Assembly: GCA_025463365.1 (NCBI GenBank)
Contig: JAOBWM010000155.1
Coordinates: 1 to 64,000, forward strand
DNA: 64,000 nt
Source: Acidimicrobiales bacterium
Lineage (GTDB): Bacteria; Actinomycetota; Acidimicrobiia; Acidimicrobiales; Iamiaceae
Direction: 5' to 3'
The translations under genes and the position numbers were made by a program. Shown here one piece after another: positions 55,523-64,000 of the stretch (position 1 is the stretch's first letter; the number at the start of each line of letters is the position of its first letter). The notes beneath the pieces are model-generated. The model saw only the letters and a program-made list of their open reading frames with translations, ran no database searches and was not told the origin of the DNA.

Positions 55523-55699
55523 ATGATCCCGATGATCGGAATCGCTGTCCTGGCGGTCCTCGTGGTGGCCGTGATCGGCGGCACCTACCTGGCCGATCGA
55601 GCCGAGCGATCGCGGGAGCGGGCGGCCGGTTCCGTCGAGCGCATCGTCCGCCACCTCGAAGACCGACCCGTCGCTCGTGCCCGCGATCGCGACCGCTAG
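55523..55699 (+). CDS. 58-residue single-pass membrane protein
   Basis: Begins MIPMIGIAVLAVLVVAVIGG, a single hydrophobic helix, followed by a basic cytoplasmic tail (RAERSRERAAG and then RARDRDR). GGGAGG lies about eleven bases before ATG 55523. The start overlaps no other gene. It ends four bases into the convergent MFS gene. Function unknown; it may be a small partner or regulatory peptide. Confidence 0.55.
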   Translation: MIPMIGIAVLAVLVVAVIGGTYLADRAERSRERAAGSVERIVRHLEDRPVARARDRDR

Positions 55700-56961
55700 A
55701 GCTCTCGGCCAGGGCGTTCGTGGCGGACGAAGCCGGGGAGCCGTGCCGCGGTGATCAGTGCCCCGGCGATGCAGGCGAGGCCTCCGGACACCACGGAGAA
55801 CTGGGGCGACGCGATGCTGGCCACCGAGCCGGCCTCGAGGTCACCGAGGCGCGGGCCACCCTGGACGACGGCCATCTGGACCGAGGTCAGGCGGCTCCGG
55901 AACTCCTCGGGCACCGTCGTCTGCAGGATCGTGCTGCGTAGGACGGCGGACAGGACGTCGGCCCACCCCGCGACGGCGAGCAGGACCAGCGCGATCCAGA
56001 ACACATGCACCAGCCCGAACACGGTGATCGCCGCCCCCCAGACGAGCACGGCGATGACGACGGCGCGGCCTTGGCGTCGGACGTGGGCGACCCACCCCGA
56101 TCCCACCGAGCCGAGGAACGCACCGACCCCAGGCGCGGCGTACAGGTAGCCGAGCCCTCGCACGCCGACGTGGAGCGGGCCGAGAGCCAGGGCCGGGAAG
56201 ATCGCCCGGGGCATCCCGAACACCATCGCGTTGAGGTCGATGGCGAAGATGCCCTTGAGCGGAGCGTTGCCGCGCAGGGTGCGCAGTCCCTCGGCCACCG
56301 ACGCCAGGCCCGGGCGCGTGGTGCCCGGCACCGGCGGGATCGGGGAGAGCCGCCACAGCAGGGCGGCGCTCACGAGGAACGTGCAGGCGTCGACCGCGTA
56401 GACCCAGTCGATGCCGACGTTGGCGATGAGCAACCCGGCAGCGGCGGGCCCGACGATGACGCCCGCTTGCATGATGATCTGGTTCAGGGCCGCGGCGGCC
56501 GACAGGTGGGCCGGTCCGACGAGCGTGGCCGCGGATGCCGCCTCCGACGAGTCCGAGAACCCGATCAAGCCGCCCGATGCCGCACTCACGACGTAGATGA
56601 TCCAGGTCGTCGGATGGGCGGATGCCGCGTTGAGGGCCAAGGTCGCGCTGGTGGTCGACAGCACGAGCGCGCTGATCCAGAGGATCTTGCGACGGTCGAC
56701 GGCGTCGCCCACCGACCCGCCGATGAGCGACCCGACGATCAACGGGATCAGCGTGGCCACGCTCACCGCACCCACCTGGAACGACGAGCCCGTCTGGCGG
56801 AAAACCTGGTACGCCACCGCGACGACCGTGAGCTGGCTGCCGACGGTGGAGATGAGTCCCGCGGTCACCAGGCGCCGGTAGTCCGGCAGCTCGCGCAACG
56901 GCGTGACGTCCACCAACACCTTCCGCCTCCGGCGCCCAGGCAGGAGGTCGTCAGCCGGCAT
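55696..56961 (-). CDS. Major facilitator superfamily transporter (drug/metabolite exporter type)
   Basis: A 421-residue membrane protein with about twelve hydrophobic segments. The first loop carries GGSVGDAVDRRKIL, the MFS loop 2-3 motif GX3(D/E)(R/K)XGR(R/K) in variant form. It resembles the MFS_3/enterobactin-exporter-like group. ATG 56961 (MPADDLLPGRRRRK) is used. A Lys/Arg-rich N-terminus precedes the first helix. It is convergent with the small membrane protein gene and lies downstream of the tRNA-Lys on the same strand. Substrate unknown. Confidence 0.9.
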   Translation of the reverse strand: MPADDLLPGRRRRKVLVDVTPLRELPDYRRLVTAGLISTVGSQLTVVAVAYQVFRQTGSSFQVGAVSVATLIPLIVGSLIGGSVGDAVDRRKILWISALVLSTTSATLALNAASAHPTTWIIYVVSAASGGLIGFSDSSEAASAATLVGPAHLSAAAALNQIIMQAGVIVGPAAAGLLIANVGIDWVYAVDACTFLVSAALLWRLSPIPPVPGTTRPGLASVAEGLRTLRGNAPLKGIFAIDLNAMVFGMPRAIFPALALGPLHVGVRGLGYLYAAPGVGAFLGSVGSGWVAHVRRQGRAVVIAVLVWGAAITVFGLVHVFWIALVLLAVAGWADVLSAVLRSTILQTTVPEEFRSRLTSVQMAVVQGGPRLGDLEAGSVASIASPQFSVVSGGLACIAGALITAARLPGFVRHERPGREL

Positions 56962-57043
56962 CGGCCCACCGTAGAAGCGAGTGGCGGGAACCACACGGGC
57001 CGTGCTGCAGGGCCCGTGGGCGGATCGCCAGTCCTCCCGAGGT

Positions 57044-57119
57044 TGGTGGGCCACCAGGGACTCGAACCCTGAACCAACGGGTTAAAAGCCCGGAGCTCTG
57101 CCAATTGAGCTAGTGGCCC
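57044..57119 (-). tRNA. tRNA-Lys (TTT), CCA encoded
   Basis: A standard 76-base cloverleaf read on the minus strand. The acceptor GGGCCAC pairs with GTGGCCC, the D-arm is AGCTC...GAGCT with GG in the loop, and the anticodon arm CCGGG/CTTTTAA/CCCGT has anticodon TTT. The T-arm is CAGGG/TTCGAGT/CCCTG. The A discriminator and CCA are encoded. It has none of the oddities of the array at 3295-3557. Confidence 0.97.
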
Positions 57120-57149
57120 GGGGCCGGAAGAGAACGCAGAAGGAAACCT

Positions 57150-57935
57150 CCGTGTTCGAGTCGCCGGCGACGGTCGGACGATCGTAGGCCCTGACAGTTC
57201 GGCGCCCTACGGCCGATCTGACAGTCGGTAGACACCCGAGGTGTCCAGATCCTGCGCTGGGGCGTCAAGAGCATCTTGCCGGTGTCGTCCATCGTCCCGA
57301 TGCCGATCGCGCCAGCTCGAGCGAACAGGTCGATCGTGCGATCGGTGCCGTCCGCCGCCGTGATCGTCCGTTGTTCAACGAAGGTCGTCTTCTCGACGCG
57401 TGCGACCGGCGCCGTAGTCGGCGTCGTCGATGACCTCGACGATGACCACCAGCCCGTTGGTGGCGTACCCGATCGGGGCGGCGGGCCGGAACGTGTCCTG
57501 GCTGGCCGTCTGCGCGCGGGACGCGTTGGACAGCTTCACGATGGAGCCACCGAAGTAGTTCGGCGCTGCCTGCTGGACCTTGGAGTCCACCGACACGTCG
57601 ACGGTGTTGACGTCGCCGTAGACCGAGATGATGTGTGGCGCGTCGATCTCGGGGTGCGGGTCGGGGATCGCCACGTGCCAGGTCACGGTGCCGTCGGGCT
57701 TCACGGCGACGACCTCGTCGTCGGTGGTCACGATGATGTTCCCGTTCGACGAGAAGACGGGATCGCCCAGCTTCGTCACGGTGCCGTAGCCGGTGAGGTC
57801 CGTGTCGAACTTGGCCACCACACCTCCGCCGACGTTCGCGGCGCGTCACCCGTCGGCGAAGGTCAGTGCGCCGCCCGCAGCGCCGCCGCCAGGCGAGCCC
57901 AGGAGGGAGCGGCCGCTCCAGTCGGACTACATGCA
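57150..57935 (-). pseudogene. Decayed PQQ/beta-propeller-like gene with stops and frameshift
   Basis: On the minus strand three pieces read as one protein. First, SDWSGRSLLGSPGGGAAGG and ALTFADG end at an in-frame stop near 57845. Second, RAANVGGGVVAKFDTDLTGY, then GDPVFSSNGNIIVTTDDEVVAVKPDGTVTWHVAI, resembles a PQQ-binding-like beta-propeller blade set, and continues to VVIVEVIDDADYGAG. Third, after a one-base shift near 57410, VARVEKTTFVEQRTITAADG, then TDRTIDLFARAG and MDDTGKMLLTP. The gene lacks its start (a stop codon lies before SDWSG) and has a stop and a frameshift, so it is broken. A sequencing error cannot explain all defects. A surface or dehydrogenase-type parent is likely. The area between tRNA-Lys and the large surface gene holds nothing else. 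Confidence 0.6.
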
Positions 57936-58014
57936 TTGTCAGATGGCCTCACCGAAACTACGCTGCTGCCTTGTCGGACACTCGGTCGGGCAGCTGGGGA
58001 TGGGGAGCAGCGTG

Positions 58015-61000
58015 ATGTCACGTCGAGGTGTCGGGCGCCGTAGCGCTCATCGGATGGTCCATGGCGCGCTCGCGCTGAGCCTCTTGCTGGGCGGGACGAT
58101 CGTGGCGCTCGCCACCGACGTCCAGCCCGCTGGAGCGGCCGTCAGCGGCACGTACACGACCTCGTTTTCCGGCGTGTCCTGCCCAACCAGCGCCATCGCG
58201 TCGACCAACACGTCCACCTGGGGATCGGTCACGGTGCCCGCGGGGGTGACCGCAGCCACGTTCTCGGTCATCGGCGGCGGCGGTGGCGGTGGCGACACCA
58301 CGAACAGCGCCGGCGGGTCCGGCGGATCGGGCGGCACGGTCACCGGCACCGTCACCTCGCTGGTGACCGCCGGCCAGGTCCTGTGGGCCAAGCTCGGCTG
58401 CGGCGGCACCGACTCCGCGACCACCGTCCAGGCCGACGGCTACACCAAGGGCGGGGCGGCAGCGGGCCTCGAGGGCGGCGGCGGCGGCGGTTCCAGCGCG
58501 CTCTGCAAGGGGACGACCACGGCCGCCTGCGGCGGCGGCACCATGTTGGCCATCGCCCCCGGCGGCGGCGGTGGCGGCACCGGCGATGCCAACAAGAACA
58601 GCCAGGCCGGTGGAGCCGGCGGCAACGGCGGCAACACCACGGCCCGCACGAGCAACAGCGGCGCCGGCAAGAGCGGAGCCAACGGCAGCAACGGTGCTGG
58701 CGGCAACGCGGGGTCCGGCACTGCAGGTCTGGGCGGCGACAGCGCCAACGCGAGCACGCCCGGAACGGGTGGCGCGGGCAGCGACTACAGCAACGCAAAC
58801 ACCATCGCACGGCCCCGGGCAGGCGCAGGTGCAGGGGTGGTCCCGGCCGCGACGCCCGTGGTCGCGCCCGCGGCCAACGTCGGCGCCGGTGGCGCCGGTG
58901 GCGTCGGCGGCGCGACCGCCCAGAACCCGCGGATGCTCGGCGGTGGCGGTGGCGGCGGGCTCAACGGTGGCGGTGGCGGCGGTGGCGGCGAGTGCATCGG
59001 CACCTCCACCTGCGTCGGCACCGGGACCATCGGTGGCGTCGACACGTCGGCGGCCGGTGGTGGTGGCGGGTCCTCGTGGGCGCTCTCCACGGTGACCAGC
59101 CCCGCCTTCGCATCGACGGGCACGGCGGCGTGCGGCGCGGTCGGCCTCGGTGCCACCAGCGCCGGGTTCGGCGGGACCGGCAACGGCCGAGGCTGCAACG
59201 GCTGGGCCACCGTGACCTTCACCGTCACGTCGTCCACGGGCATCTCCTTCGCCTCGCCGCCGACGGCGTCCGGCACGGCCGCCGGCGTAGCGTTCGCGAG
59301 CCAGCCGGTGGTGCGCACGCTCGACGGCAGCGGCAACGTCGTCGCCGGTGCCATCACCCTCACGTACTCCGGCACGGACTCGGGTGGCGGCACGGTGACG
59401 AATGCCACCCTCCCGTGCGCCACGAACCCGGTGACCGCGGATGCCTCGGGTTTTGCGGTCTTCTCGGGGTGCAGCGTGTCAGCGCCAGGTAGTTACACCA
59501 TCACGGCCAAGAACGGGACGTCGCTCGCCTCGGTCGCCACCGGCACGACGACGGTCAGTGCGAACAACTCCTGGTCCAGCACGGCGAGTGCCGGCAGCAA
59601 CTGCGCGAGTCGCTCAACCGCCACCGCAGGCTCGTTCAGCCTGCCGGCGACGACATCGGCCGGATCGGTCACCGTCCGTGCCGGCGGCGGCGCCGGGGGC
59701 GCGGGCGGCAACGACGTCAACAGCTACGGCGGTGACGGCGGGTACGGCGGATCCACCACGTTGTCCAACTTCACCGTGGGCTCCAACAAGACGCTCGCCT
59801 ACCTCCTCGGCTGCGCCGGCACCGGCGGTGCCTTCACCAACAGCGCCTCGTTGACCGCGGCCGGCGGCACCGGTGGTGCCGGCTGGGGCGCCGGCTCGGC
59901 CGGTGGCTCGGCCCTCACGCCGCTCGCGGCCACGATGAAGACAGGTGGTGGCGGCGGTGGCGGCGGAACCGTCGCCTGCCTGGTGGCGAGCGGCAGCTCG
60001 TGTGCCGCGTCGGCCACCCCGACCCCGCTGGCCGTGGCCGGCGGTGGCGCCGGCGGTGGCGGTGGCGGCCAAGGCTTCAAGGGCGCCGGAACCGGCGGAA
60101 GCGGCAACGGCGGCAGCGCGCCGTCGGCCAACGAGGCCTGGTACGGCACCGGGACCACCGGCACGGGCATGGGTGGCAGCGGTGGCGTCGGCGGCCTCAA
60201 CGGCGTCGGCGGCACCTACACGTCGACCCCCAACACGACCGGGTGCGTCCCGACCGCCGTCGCCCAGGGCTGCGGCTCCTTCGCCGGCGCCGGAGGCGGC
60301 GCCGGTGGCACCGGTTCCGCCGGTACCAACGGCACCCAACAGAACGGCTGGGGCGGCGCCGCGGCTGCGGGCGACAACACACCCGGGAACGGTGGGGCCA
60401 GCTTCGGCGGCGCCGGCACCGCCGGCTCCGCGGGCAGCGCCACCACCGGTGGCGCGGCGGGCGTCGGCGGCAACTCGAACAAGGTCCCCGGCAACAACGA
60501 CGACACGACCAGCTACATCGAAGGCGGCGGCGGCGCCGGCGGCGGCTACTACGGCGGCGGCGGCGGTGGGGCCGACAACGGCCACTACGGCAACTCGAGC
60601 GCCGCGGGCGGTGGCGGTGGCTCCGGTTGGGCGAACGCCAACCTCGGTGGCACGTCGTCGTTCTCCACCGCTGGCGGCACCCCCGGCATCGGCGGCAGCC
60701 AGAAGGCGACGGGCGGAGACGCGTTCTCGAGCAACACCGGCAGCGACGGGTCGATCGTGGCCACCTATTCCGGCAACGGGATCAACGTCGTTCCCGTGGG
60801 GCAGACCTCCCAGAACGGCACCACGGCGACCTACGACCTGAAGACGGTCGCCACCGCGGCCGACTCCGCCACGACCTACACGGCGGCGTCGCTGGTCTGG
60901 TCCGCGGCGAGCCTCCCGACCGGCTTCTCGGTGTCGTCGGCCGGCGTCATCACCGCCGGGCCCACCGCCACGGCGGGCTCCAACAGCCTCACGATCTGGG

Positions 61001-63837
61001 TCCGGACCAGTGCCGGCACGCCGCCGATCAACGGGGTCTCCCAATACTGGAGCTCGGTGACGGTGCCCTGGACCGTCACCGCTCCTCCCTCTACCAAGCT
61101 GGCCTTCGGTACCCAGCCGGGTGGTGGTGGTTCTGGTGCCGTGTGGGGCACGCAACCCGTGGTGCAGATCCAAGATGTCAACAGCGCGGTGGTTCCCAGT
61201 GACACCTCCACGGTCACCATCGCCATCAAGTCAGGTTCGCCTTCGGGCACGTTGACCTGCACAGGCGGTCTGTCGAAGGCGGCGGTTGCTGGTGTGGCGA
61301 CGTTCGCGGGTTGCAAGATCGATGGCGTCACGGGCACGACCTATCAGTTGACCGCGACGGACACCACCCCGACCAACCTCACTGCCGCGAACTCGAACCA
61401 GTTCCCGATCGCTGTGGGTGACGCCACCAAGCTGGCGTTCGGGACCCAGCCCGGTGGTGGCCCTTCGGGGTCGGTGTGGGCAACGCAACCCACGGTCCAG
61501 GTCTTGGATTCGGGCGGCAACCTGGTGTCGACGGACACGTCGAACGTGACGTTGGCCAAGAACACGGGTCCCACGGGCACGTTGGCGTGCACGACCAACC
61601 CGCAGGCCGCTGCGAGCGGCGTTGCAACGTTCGCCGGTTGCAAGATCACCGGCACCACGGGGTCGTACACGTTGATCGCCAGTGATGGCGCGCTGACGTC
61701 GATCGTGTCGAACTCGGTGGCTATCTCGGCCGCGTTGCCGGTGGCGAATGCCCAGACGGTGGATGCTCGTCGTGGGTTCACGAAGAACATCCAGCTCACG
61801 GGGTCTGATCCGAACAGCCTGCCGATCACCTATTCGGTGGTCACGCCGGCGTCGAAGGGCACGGTCTCGTGCAGCTCGGGCGGCGCCTGCACCTACAACG
61901 TGACGGCCGGCCAGACCGGTGATGATTCGTTCACGTTCAAGGTGAACAACGGGACCAGTGATTCGGTGCCGGCGACGGTGACGATCCACATCACCAACGA
62001 TGCGCCCACCGCTGACGCCAAGGCGGTGGTCACTCCGCTGGACACGGCGGTGCTCATCACGCTGACGGGCTCGGACCTCAACGGCGACACGATCGTGTTC
62101 AACCCGCCGATCGGCACGGTGCCTGATGGGACGGTGTCGGGCTCGGGCTCGTCGATCCAGTTCACGCCCGACACCGGGTTCCAGGGGATCGCCACGTTCA
62201 CCTACACGGTGACCGACATCGAATCGCAGGCGAGCGCTCCGGCGACCGTCACCGTCTACGTCGGTGTGGTCCGCTGGGTCGGCACTGTCACCTCGGCGGT
62301 GGGTGGGGCGCCGTTGGCGGGCATCGAGGCCCGTCTGGTCGACAACACGGTGCCCACGGCCGCGGACCCGGCGACGATCGCCACTGCGGTGACCAACGCA
62401 TCGGGTCAGTACGACTTCGGTCCGCAGTTGACCCGAGGTGCTGTGGACTTCGGCAATTACGTGATCCGCTTCGTGGACCCGGCCAACAACTACATCCCGG
62501 AGTGGAACGTCGACGCGGCCACTCGGGCCTTGGCCACCAACGTGGCGGCGGATGGCTCGGCGGTGACCGTGTCGGTCAACGCGGCGCTGGTGGCCGCCTC
62601 CAGGGTGCAGGGCACCGTGACTTCGATCGGCGCCGGCCATCCCGCCGTCACGGGGTTGCAGGTCCGGCTGTACAAGATCGGTGTCGCCGGTTCCAAGGCG
62701 ACCACCACCGACGCCAACGGCGCCTACAAGTTCGAGCTGTTGACCGCAGGCAACTACCAGCTGTGGTTCCGTGATGTGAGCTCGGGGACCTGGACGTCGG
62801 AGTGGTACGACGAAGCCACCGACCAGGCCAACGCCACCACCATCACGGTGACCACCGGTCAACAGGTGACCATCAACGAGATGCTGGCACCGGTGATCCC
62901 CGTGCCGCCTCCGGTCACCGCCACGGTGCAGGGCACCGTGACCGCGACGGTGGGTGGCTCGCCCGTCGCTGGGGTGCAGGTCCGCCTGTTCAACGAGCCC
63001 TACACCGACTCGGCGGCCACCACCACCGACGCCAACGGCAACTACTCGTTCCCCGGCGAGGAATCCGGTAACTACAAGATCTGGTTCCGGGTCGTCGACG
63101 GCCAGCAGCTCCTGTCGGAGTACTACAACAACAAGGCCGACGTCGGCACGGCTGATGCGATCGCGGTTGACGGCACGACAGTCACGGCCAACGCCGCGCT
63201 GGACCCGGTCCCGCCGCCGCCCACCAAGGGCACCGTGTCGGGCACGGTGTACGCCGCCAATGGCACCACGCCCATCGCCGGCATCCAGGTCCGGCTCTAC
63301 GCCGACCCGTACACGTCGTCGGCGGCCACCACCACCGACGGCAACGGCCACTACAGCTTCGCGAACCGGTCGCTCACCAACTACAAGCTCTGGTTCCGTT
63401 CCCTGAACAGCACCTACGCGTCCGAGTACAACGAGAACAAGGCCGACCTGGCGTCGGGTGACGCGGTGACCCTCACCGGGGCGTCACTGGTGGTGGACGC
63501 CTCGTTGCAGCCCATGCCGCCGCCGCCGCCTCCCAACGCGTCGACCATCACCGGCACCATCACCACAGCCGACGGCATCACGCCGCTCGCGGGCATCCAG
63601 GTCCGCCTGTACCTCAACGGTGTGGCCAGCGGCTCGACCGCGGTGCTCACCGACGCCAACGGCGTTTACACCTTCACCAGCAAGGCCCCCGGTGACTACC
63701 AGCTGTACTTCCGGGACGTCACCAACACCTACGTCTCCGAGTGGTACGACGACCAGGTCAACCAGGCCGGCGCCCTGCCGGTCACGGCCAGCAACTACAC
63801 CGTCGTCACGATCGATGCGAGGTTGGGCCACCGGTAG
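58015..63837 (+). CDS. Large glycine-rich surface protein with five C-terminal SdrB/carboxypeptidase-regulatory-like domains
   Basis: A 1,940-residue exported protein. Signal peptide is 1-42 (ALALSLLLGGTIVALAT, ending AGAA). Two glycine-rich regions, about 82-400 and 550-912, are built of GGxGG, GGGG and AGG repeats with periodic Asn/Ser. Between and after them lie Ig-like domains (405-517, 922-1025) and two tandem TKLAFGTQPGGG repeats (1028-1239). Then two cadherin-like domains (1242-1417) and five repeats of about 100 residues (1418-1940) occur, each with IxGIQVRLY-type, TTxDANGxYxF, and SEWYD/SEYYN motifs. It has no LPXTG or membrane anchor and ends RLGHR. ATG 58015 has GGGGAG upstream; the frame extends to 57793 without support. 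An adhesin or matrix role is inference. Confidence 0.85.
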   Translation: MSRRGVGRRSAHRMVHGALALSLLLGGTIVALATDVQPAGAAVSGTYTTSFSGVSCPTSAIASTNTSTWGSVTVPAGVTAATFSVIGGGGGGGDTTNSAGGSGGSGGTVTGTVTSLVTAGQVLWAKLGCGGTDSATTVQADGYTKGGAAAGLEGGGGGGSSALCKGTTTAACGGGTMLAIAPGGGGGGTGDANKNSQAGGAGGNGGNTTARTSNSGAGKSGANGSNGAGGNAGSGTAGLGGDSANASTPGTGGAGSDYSNANTIARPRAGAGAGVVPAATPVVAPAANVGAGGAGGVGGATAQNPRMLGGGGGGGLNGGGGGGGGECIGTSTCVGTGTIGGVDTSAAGGGGGSSWALSTVTSPAFASTGTAACGAVGLGATSAGFGGTGNGRGCNGWATVTFTVTSSTGISFASPPTASGTAAGVAFASQPVVRTLDGSGNVVAGAITLTYSGTDSGGGTVTNATLPCATNPVTADASGFAVFSGCSVSAPGSYTITAKNGTSLASVATGTTTVSANNSWSSTASAGSNCASRSTATAGSFSLPATTSAGSVTVRAGGGAGGAGGNDVNSYGGDGGYGGSTTLSNFTVGSNKTLAYLLGCAGTGGAFTNSASLTAAGGTGGAGWGAGSAGGSALTPLAATMKTGGGGGGGGTVACLVASGSSCAASATPTPLAVAGGGAGGGGGGQGFKGAGTGGSGNGGSAPSANEAWYGTGTTGTGMGGSGGVGGLNGVGGTYTSTPNTTGCVPTAVAQGCGSFAGAGGGAGGTGSAGTNGTQQNGWGGAAAAGDNTPGNGGASFGGAGTAGSAGSATTGGAAGVGGNSNKVPGNNDDTTSYIEGGGGAGGGYYGGGGGGADNGHYGNSSAAGGGGGSGWANANLGGTSSFSTAGGTPGIGGSQKATGGDAFSSNTGSDGSIVATYSGNGINVVPVGQTSQNGTTATYDLKTVATAADSATTYTAASLVWSAASLPTGFSVSSAGVITAGPTATAGSNSLTIWVRTSAGTPPINGVSQYWSSVTVPWTVTAPPSTKLAFGTQPGGGGSGAVWGTQPVVQIQDVNSAVVPSDTSTVTIAIKSGSPSGTLTCTGGLSKAAVAGVATFAGCKIDGVTGTTYQLTATDTTPTNLTAANSNQFPIAVGDATKLAFGTQPGGGPSGSVWATQPTVQVLDSGGNLVSTDTSNVTLAKNTGPTGTLACTTNPQAAASGVATFAGCKITGTTGSYTLIASDGALTSIVSNSVAISAALPVANAQTVDARRGFTKNIQLTGSDPNSLPITYSVVTPASKGTVSCSSGGACTYNVTAGQTGDDSFTFKVNNGTSDSVPATVTIHITNDAPTADAKAVVTPLDTAVLITLTGSDLNGDTIVFNPPIGTVPDGTVSGSGSSIQFTPDTGFQGIATFTYTVTDIESQASAPATVTVYVGVVRWVGTVTSAVGGAPLAGIEARLVDNTVPTAADPATIATAVTNASGQYDFGPQLTRGAVDFGNYVIRFVDPANNYIPEWNVDAATRALATNVAADGSAVTVSVNAALVAASRVQGTVTSIGAGHPAVTGLQVRLYKIGVAGSKATTTDANGAYKFELLTAGNYQLWFRDVSSGTWTSEWYDEATDQANATTITVTTGQQVTINEMLAPVIPVPPPVTATVQGTVTATVGGSPVAGVQVRLFNEPYTDSAATTTDANGNYSFPGEESGNYKIWFRVVDGQQLLSEYYNNKADVGTADAIAVDGTTVTANAALDPVPPPPTKGTVSGTVYAANGTTPIAGIQVRLYADPYTSSAATTTDGNGHYSFANRSLTNYKLWFRSLNSTYASEYNENKADLASGDAVTLTGASLVVDASLQPMPPPPPPNASTITGTITTADGITPLAGIQVRLYLNGVASGSTAVLTDANGVYTFTSKAPGDYQLYFRDVTNTYVSEWYDDQVNQAGALPVTASNYTVVTIDARLGHR

Positions 63838-64000
63838 CGCACTCGGCGGAGGCCGGGCAGTCCATCAAGGCGGTCCGGGCAGCGAACATTCGCCTGGTCA
63901 CCGACGACGATCCCGCCCAGTTCGATGCCATCTACGCCACCCGCTCCCGCCGTTCCGCAGCCCGGCCCTGACGTCCGTCGCGTGGACCTCTGATCTCGTG
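63838..64000. other. Downstream tail of window, no clear gene
   Basis: After the large surface gene, the last 163 bases include a plus-frame stretch (SIKAVRAANIRLVTDDDPAQ and then DAIYATRSRR) that ends in a stop at 63969-63971. It has no start of its own and could be a remnant. No tRNA, terminator hairpin or promoter is evident. Confidence 0.4.

Noticed and set aside
57793-58014. Extended N-terminus of the large surface protein (start at 57793)
   Set aside because: It lacks a signal peptide at its start and crosses the decayed gene on the other strand. ATG 58015 precedes a good signal sequence and ribosome site.
63741-63971. 76-residue frame ending at 63971
   Set aside because: It starts inside the large surface gene in another frame. 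Only its last 40 residues look protein-like and it has no start of its own.

Overview
The window is GC-rich, about 70 percent or more, with Shine-Dalgarno-led and frequently GTG-started genes. It reads as a chromosomal segment of an actinomycete. The SigH-type and SigE-type sigma factors, the DprE1-like oxidase, the MocR regulator, the mycothiol-era DinB-like protein and the encapsulin/EncFtn pair fit Actinomycetota, perhaps Acidimicrobiia. That placement is inference from gene content. I see no phage or IS element.

Layout. 1-2.2 kb: end of a SigH-like sigma gene and an ABC-F ATPase. 2.5-4.4 kb: a Nudix hydrolase, a three-member tRNA array with odd members, a minisatellite and an HNH nuclease. 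4.5-10.2 kb: fdhD and a YdeP/FdhF-like molybdopterin oxidoreductase, interrupted by a second ABC-F gene and by two arrays of structured intergenic repeats. 10.3-14.2 kb: an M23 peptidase, then a lower-GC operon of two secreted orphan proteins and two GNAT-like proteins, then a DinB-like protein. 14.2-20.9 kb: the most striking locus. An ECF transporter operon (S, fused A-A', T) diverges from a cobalamin riboswitch that leads two secreted proteins. One is an intrinsic-factor-like alpha/alpha barrel with DUF4214-type repeats; the other is a membrane-anchored protein of transcobalamin-C/SCO2322 type. Together they look like a B12 capture and uptake system. 21-26.8 kb: 5'-3' exonuclease, LigD-type polymerase, anti-sigma-like ATPase, deaminase, and an SDR/DprE1-like redox pair. 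27-31 kb: lipoprotein cupredoxin, a plant-type ketol-acid reductoisomerase, a diguanylate cyclase and Ohr. 31-34.6 kb: a second array of the palindromic repeat, then an aminotransferase with an in-frame internal duplication, divergent from a MocR regulator. 34.8-40.2 kb: sterol-desaturase-like oxygenase, ECF sigma with a membrane partner, and znuABC behind a Zur-like site. 40.3-46.6 kb: a catabolic block (Baeyer-Villiger-type monooxygenase, thiolase, DUF35, acyl-CoA synthetase, amidase). 46.7-51.5 kb: luciferase-like oxidoreductase, LigD-type ligase, EncFtn plus encapsulin, a 46-residue orphan and a bicupin. 51.6-57.1 kb: heterodimeric ABC exporter, MFS transporter and tRNA-Lys. 57.1-63.8 kb: a decayed beta-propeller-like gene and a 1,940-residue glycine-rich surface protein.

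Many adjacent genes overlap by four bases (GTGA or ATGA), so translational coupling is common. The ECF trio, znuAC, thiolase-DUF35, the ABC pair and the orphan operon all show it. Intergenic regions are unusually rich in tandem and palindromic repeats, and one such repeat seems to have expanded inside a coding gene (the aminotransferase).
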